Positions 62,401 to 64,000 of a stretch of 64,000 nucleotides of DNA are shown one piece after another; within the stretch, counting starts at the first letter, position 1; every line of letters starts with the position of its first letter. The translations under genes and the position numbers were made by a program. The notes under the pieces were generated by a model, which ran no database searches, was not told the DNA's origin, and worked only from the letters and a program-made list of their open reading frames with translations. The stretch spans positions 1,426,001 through 1,490,000 of the forward strand of contig OY720103.1 of NCBI GenBank assembly GCA_963082875.1, read 5' to 3'. The DNA comes from Corella eumyota. Lineage: Eukaryota > Chordata > Ascidiacea > Phlebobranchia > Corellidae.

Positions 62401-62901
62401 GAGCATCTTTAGTTGGAAGCAGTGAGAATCATACCTACAACCTTATATAGCAATGTCCGGTTCCTGAACCATGATCCAACTACATTTTTTTTGTAAAAAA
62501 AAGATTAACCAAAAATGTTATGTGTTGTTGTTTAAGGTTGAGGGTTTATTAAAAGCTGTTCTCCGTGACGAAATTATTTCCTGGCACAAAAAGAAGCAGG
62601 ATGAAGAAGGTAACAACTCTGCCTCGTCATCTACAACTCCTCCTCCAGACATGAACAGGTATGGTAACCGTTTTGTGTCACTGCCATTTGATAATATTTT
62701 TGTGGAATAAAAAAAAAATTTTGAATTTTTAGTGAGCAATTGGTCACCTTAGTAAACAGAGCTAGTAACGCTATTGTGACACGACTCCAGACACTTGCCA
62801 CGATGGACGGAGATGATAGCAAAGTTGCGACACTGGTCACAGCCGCAAGTTCTCTCGATAATCTGTGCAGAATGGATCCAGCTTGGCATCCATGGCTATA
62901 A
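35424..62901 (+). CDS. TRRAP: Transformation/transcription domain-associated protein (TRRAP/Tra1), 78 coding exons
   Basis: TRRAP is the giant PIKK-family pseudokinase scaffold that binds activators and belongs to the SAGA and TIP60/NuA4 acetyltransferase complexes in the nucleus. Seventy-eight exons join in consistent phase to 11,745 bp, about 3,914 residues (human about 3,859); their coordinates are in the four exon-block entries. The N-terminal two thirds are HEAT repeats, with near-identical stretches such as [19 protein letters not shown] and [23 protein letters not shown] runs roughly 2,700-3,300 ([35 protein letters not shown]). The kinase-like domain begins near 3,507 ([20 protein letters not shown]). 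The PIKK catalytic DRHxxN and metal-binding DFG are absent (the sequence there reads [15 protein letters not shown]), as in all TRRAPs. FATC closes the protein with [15 protein letters not shown]. Intron 2 is GC-AG. Exons 66-68 add a Ser/Thr-rich insert after YKSADPG, where human TRRAP is also variable. Confidence 0.97.
37600..37715 (+). mobile_element. tRNA-derived SINE, 5'-truncated, TRRAP intron 9
   Basis: TTCACTACATGAAGTCCTTG plus GGTTTGATCTC align with the tRNA-like part of the SINE at 45118-45356. The sequence then jumps to the shared tail AGGCAACTTGAGACTGGGTT, followed by ATTACTTTATGTTTTGGTCTC. It lacks the 5' end and an internal section relative to the longer copy. Confidence 0.65.
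39553..39618 (-). mobile_element. SINE 3'-tail fragment, TRRAP intron 15
   Basis: On the minus strand AGGCAACTTAAGACTGGGTC, followed by a TAACTTTATGTTTAGGTAGTA-type stretch, matches the tails of the SINEs at 37600-37715 and 45118-45356. The tRNA-like head is missing. Confidence 0.6.
39729..40038. repeat. 31-bp minisatellite, 10 identical copies, ending exactly at TRRAP exon 16
   Basis: The unit starts ATAAACACACATAATG and ends TTATTTTTTGTGTAG. Ten perfect head-to-tail copies fill 39729-40038. The last copy's TTTTTTGTGTAG is the 3' splice site of exon 16, whose first bases, ATAAAC, equal the start of the unit. Each copy therefore repeats a T-rich tract, an AG and the exon's first six bases. 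The unit also contains ACACA and TGTGT arms able to pair. Confidence 0.95.
45118..45356 (-). mobile_element. tRNA-derived SINE, TRRAP intron 28
   Basis: Read on the minus strand, GGCAAGCAGAGTGGTGTAGT gives an A-box-like stretch (TGGTGTAGTAG), and TGTTCGAATCC (45301-45291) is a near-consensus B box about 50 bp on, the spacing of a tRNA-type pol III promoter. A body of about 130 bp follows, then the tail AGGCAACTTAAGACTG with a GTTACTCTATGTTTAGGTCG end. The tail is shared with 37600-37715 and 39553-39618, defining one SINE family. Confidence 0.8.
47502..47745. repeat. 22-bp minisatellite, about 11 copies, TRRAP intron 33
   Basis: Diverged units of AAAGTTGATCTGAACTCGAG-TT type repeat every 22 bp. 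The palindrome AACTCGAGTT is intact in only some units. A degenerate lead-in starts near 47440. The array sits between exons 33 and 34. Confidence 0.85.
48154..54942 (+). other. TRRAP: TRRAP exons 35-55 (coordinates)
   Basis: Exons: 48154-48268, 48423-48628, 48902-49095, 49350-49641, 49711-49896, 49982-50076, 50145-50212, 50400-50554, 50766-50921, 51096-51233, 51376-51610, 51975-52136, 52360-52532, 52677-52813, 52935-53148, 53262-53438, 53613-53731, 53890-54046, 54174-54328, 54541-54673, 54802-54942. They encode the middle HEAT region and the start of FAT. Exons 50-51 hold an acidic linker ([14 protein letters not shown]) in place of the human acidic stretch. Confidence 0.9.
49130..49235. repeat. 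Degenerate tandem repeat, TRRAP intron 37
   Basis: About four diverged units of roughly 29 bp with the core AATAATACCCTTGCAAACT occur between exons 37 and 38. Confidence 0.5.
56404..56550. repeat. Degenerate tandem repeat, TRRAP intron 60
   Basis: AGGATCACAACATGATTATTTC near 56457 recurs near 56512, with TTCACATCATGATTACTT between them and ATCATGTCATGATT before. TCATGA palindromes recur in each unit. It lies between exons 60 and 61. Confidence 0.5.
58555..58735. repeat. T-rich degenerate repeat, TRRAP intron 66
   Basis: Units like TAGTTTTCTTTCTAGTTTTT recur four or five times and end in the long polypyrimidine tract of the 46-bp exon 67. Confidence 0.45.
60505..60665 (+). mobile_element. 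Probable tRNA-derived SINE, TRRAP intron 72
   Basis: TGGTATACCGGTTATGACAG fits a pol III A box (TGGYNNANNGG), and GAGTTCATGCTGC about 45 bp on is a weak B box. The tRNA-like head is followed by a short body. The tail is different from the 45118 family, so this would be a second family. Confidence 0.5.
62330..62485 (-). mobile_element. Probable tRNA-derived SINE, TRRAP intron 76
   Basis: On the minus strand GTAGTTGGATCATGGTTCAG contains an A-box match, and GGTATGATTCTC about 45 bp on resembles a B box. A body of about 80 bp follows. The tail is not clearly shared with the other copies in the window. Confidence 0.5.
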
Positions 62902-62940
62902 TTCCGTATGTTGAAACGTTGTACATTCTTTATTTTAAGT

Positions 62941-63180
62941 TTTTAAACTTCAAACCTTTTTTGCTCTATTGCCGAACCAAAAACTTCGGAAAAAAAAATT
63001 TTCAGCGTTGCATATTGTTGACATTAGTGAGTTTTTAGATTTCTAGCTGTAACAACGACATTGGAGTTGACTTTTAAAGCCCAAACCCTTTGCTCCATTG
63101 CCAAATCGAGAACTTATTTCTTACAGCTTTGCATATTGTTGACACTTGTGAGCATTCTGATGTCTGGCTAAGTTATGTTC
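62941..63180. repeat. Diverged direct repeat in the TRRAP 3' UTR
   Basis: TTTTAAACTTCAAACCTTTT ... CTCTATTGCC ... GCATATTGTTGACATTAGTG at 62941-63060 recurs at 63071-63180 in the same order (CAAACCCTTTGCTCCATTGCC, GCATATTGTTGACACTTGTG). The offset is about 121-131 bp. Confidence 0.75.
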
Positions 63181-63390
63181 TGACTTGCTCAAAGGACAAT
63201 TTTGTTTTTTGTACATAGGAAAATAAGCATTGGGTTACTAATACCATTTGGAGTAGGAAAAATCATATTAATAGGCCTTGTAGAAACTGTCAAAAAAATT
63301 TAAACATGAATTAATATTACATAAATTTGATAATTGTTGACAAATAGTTTCATCAAATTTTTAAACAGAATCATTTTGTGATCGTTTTTT

Positions 63391-63396
63391 AATAAA
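63391..63396 (+). terminator. TRRAP polyadenylation signal
   Basis: AATAAA about 490 nt after the stop codon is the first clear consensus hexamer downstream. Confidence 0.45.
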
Positions 63397-64000
63397 TTGA
63401 GTTAAAAACCATTCATTTTCAACCATACAATAGATAACAGTATTGCATTTAAATGGAATTTTAAAATCATAAACCCAAGATCTTTAATTGATTTATTGCT
63501 AGGCAGAAATGTTACCAAAATATCTGAAACTTGCATCGGTTAAGCGATTTAAATTCAATTTTAAGCTTAAGTTAAAAGTTAAATCGTGATGTTGTGTCTT
63601 TGTTTACTGTATACAAGTTAAAACTATTTAAATCGCCAACGGGATGGCTAGATTTGCCAAAAGTTAAAATACTTGGTATTTAAGTTTTCATTAATTAGAA
63701 TCAAAATAAATTATGTTTAAAGTTTACATTTTTGAGGTTAGTATGACCAGCAGTTTTCCGAAAAAGTGTTTAAACGTTAGTACTAATCATCAATTAAATG
63801 AATTTAACTAAAGTGGTTTGAAATTATAGTTATTACTACACCTCGTACTGTTAATTACATGTTATAGTCATCTGCGAAATTATTGCTCGGATGTAACCTG
63901 AATTTAAGCTCACGCAAGTTCTTATAGTTAAGGGCGTACAGGTTTTATATTAACAAGATAGCAATATACTTTGTATAAAAATTTGTATAATTAATTCTTG
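63397..64000. other. AT-rich intergenic end of the window, nothing recognised
   Basis: No open frame of note, no repeat and no splice-flanked similarity to known proteins was seen. Confidence 0.5.

Larger units (their letters stand above)
55010..62901 (+). other. TRRAP: TRRAP exons 56-78 (coordinates)
   Basis: Exons: 55010-55138, 55417-55516, 55707-55858, 55995-56087, 56243-56398, 56696-56827, 57042-57182, 57294-57500, 57659-57829, 58052-58156, 58381-58530, 58737-58782, 58940-59005, 59128-59279, 59449-59658, 59830-59973, 60270-60497, 60797-61008, 61480-61564, 61694-61941, 62103-62265, 62537-62658, 62733-62901. They encode FAT, the FRB-like region, the pseudokinase domain and FATC. The stop is at 62899-62901. 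Exon 67 is only 46 bp. Confidence 0.9.

Overview
The window is nuclear DNA of an animal with a compact, AT-rich genome. Genes are split into many small exons (about 50-290 bp) by short AT-rich introns, 3' splice sites are T-rich tract plus AG, and five complete conserved metazoan genes can be read exon by exon: AHCY, ATP6V0D1, a MOXD1-type monooxygenase, NUP88 and TRRAP. Gene density, intron size, tRNA-derived SINEs, small MITEs and possibly operon-like spacing fit a tunicate such as Ciona best. That assignment is an inference from style and protein similarity recalled from memory, not from a search.

Layout. 1-5650 is a field of non-coding repeats: a MITE-like inverted repeat, a 167-bp tandem satellite, a minisatellite of about 27.5 bp organised into 110-bp higher-order units, then degenerate long repeats. 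5650-7840 shows nothing recognisable. AHCY (minus, 9 coding exons) and ATP6V0D1 (plus, 7 coding exons) are divergently transcribed from a 0.7-kb intergenic region. 15.4-25.1 kb holds five tandem, same-strand, intronless paralogues (called A-E here, from left to right). Each has an N-terminal ParB/sulfiredoxin-like domain (IRFxxDSI ... DNRRLYVF), a variable Ser/Thr/Pro-rich middle (very short in E) and a cysteine-cluster C-terminus. Copies C and D lie in a 2.7-kb tandem duplication whose central 2.2 kb differs by a single base, and that base decides the C-terminal tail. MOXD1-like (15 exons), NUP88 (13 exons) and two adjacent intronless membrane J-proteins follow, all on the minus strand. TRRAP (plus, 78 coding exons, about 3,914 residues) fills 35.4-62.9 kb, with SINE copies and minisatellites in its introns.

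Biology. AHCY hydrolyses S-adenosylhomocysteine, ATP6V0D1 is the V-ATPase d subunit, MOXD1-like is a type-II copper monooxygenase, NUP88 is a cytoplasmic-face nucleoporin, the J-proteins are probably mitochondrial Hsp70 co-chaperones, and TRRAP is the pseudokinase scaffold of SAGA and TIP60/NuA4. They do not form one pathway. The least explained content is the A-E family. The most unusual non-coding structure is a perfect 10-copy 31-bp minisatellite at 39729-40038 in which every unit reproduces the 3' splice site of TRRAP exon 16.
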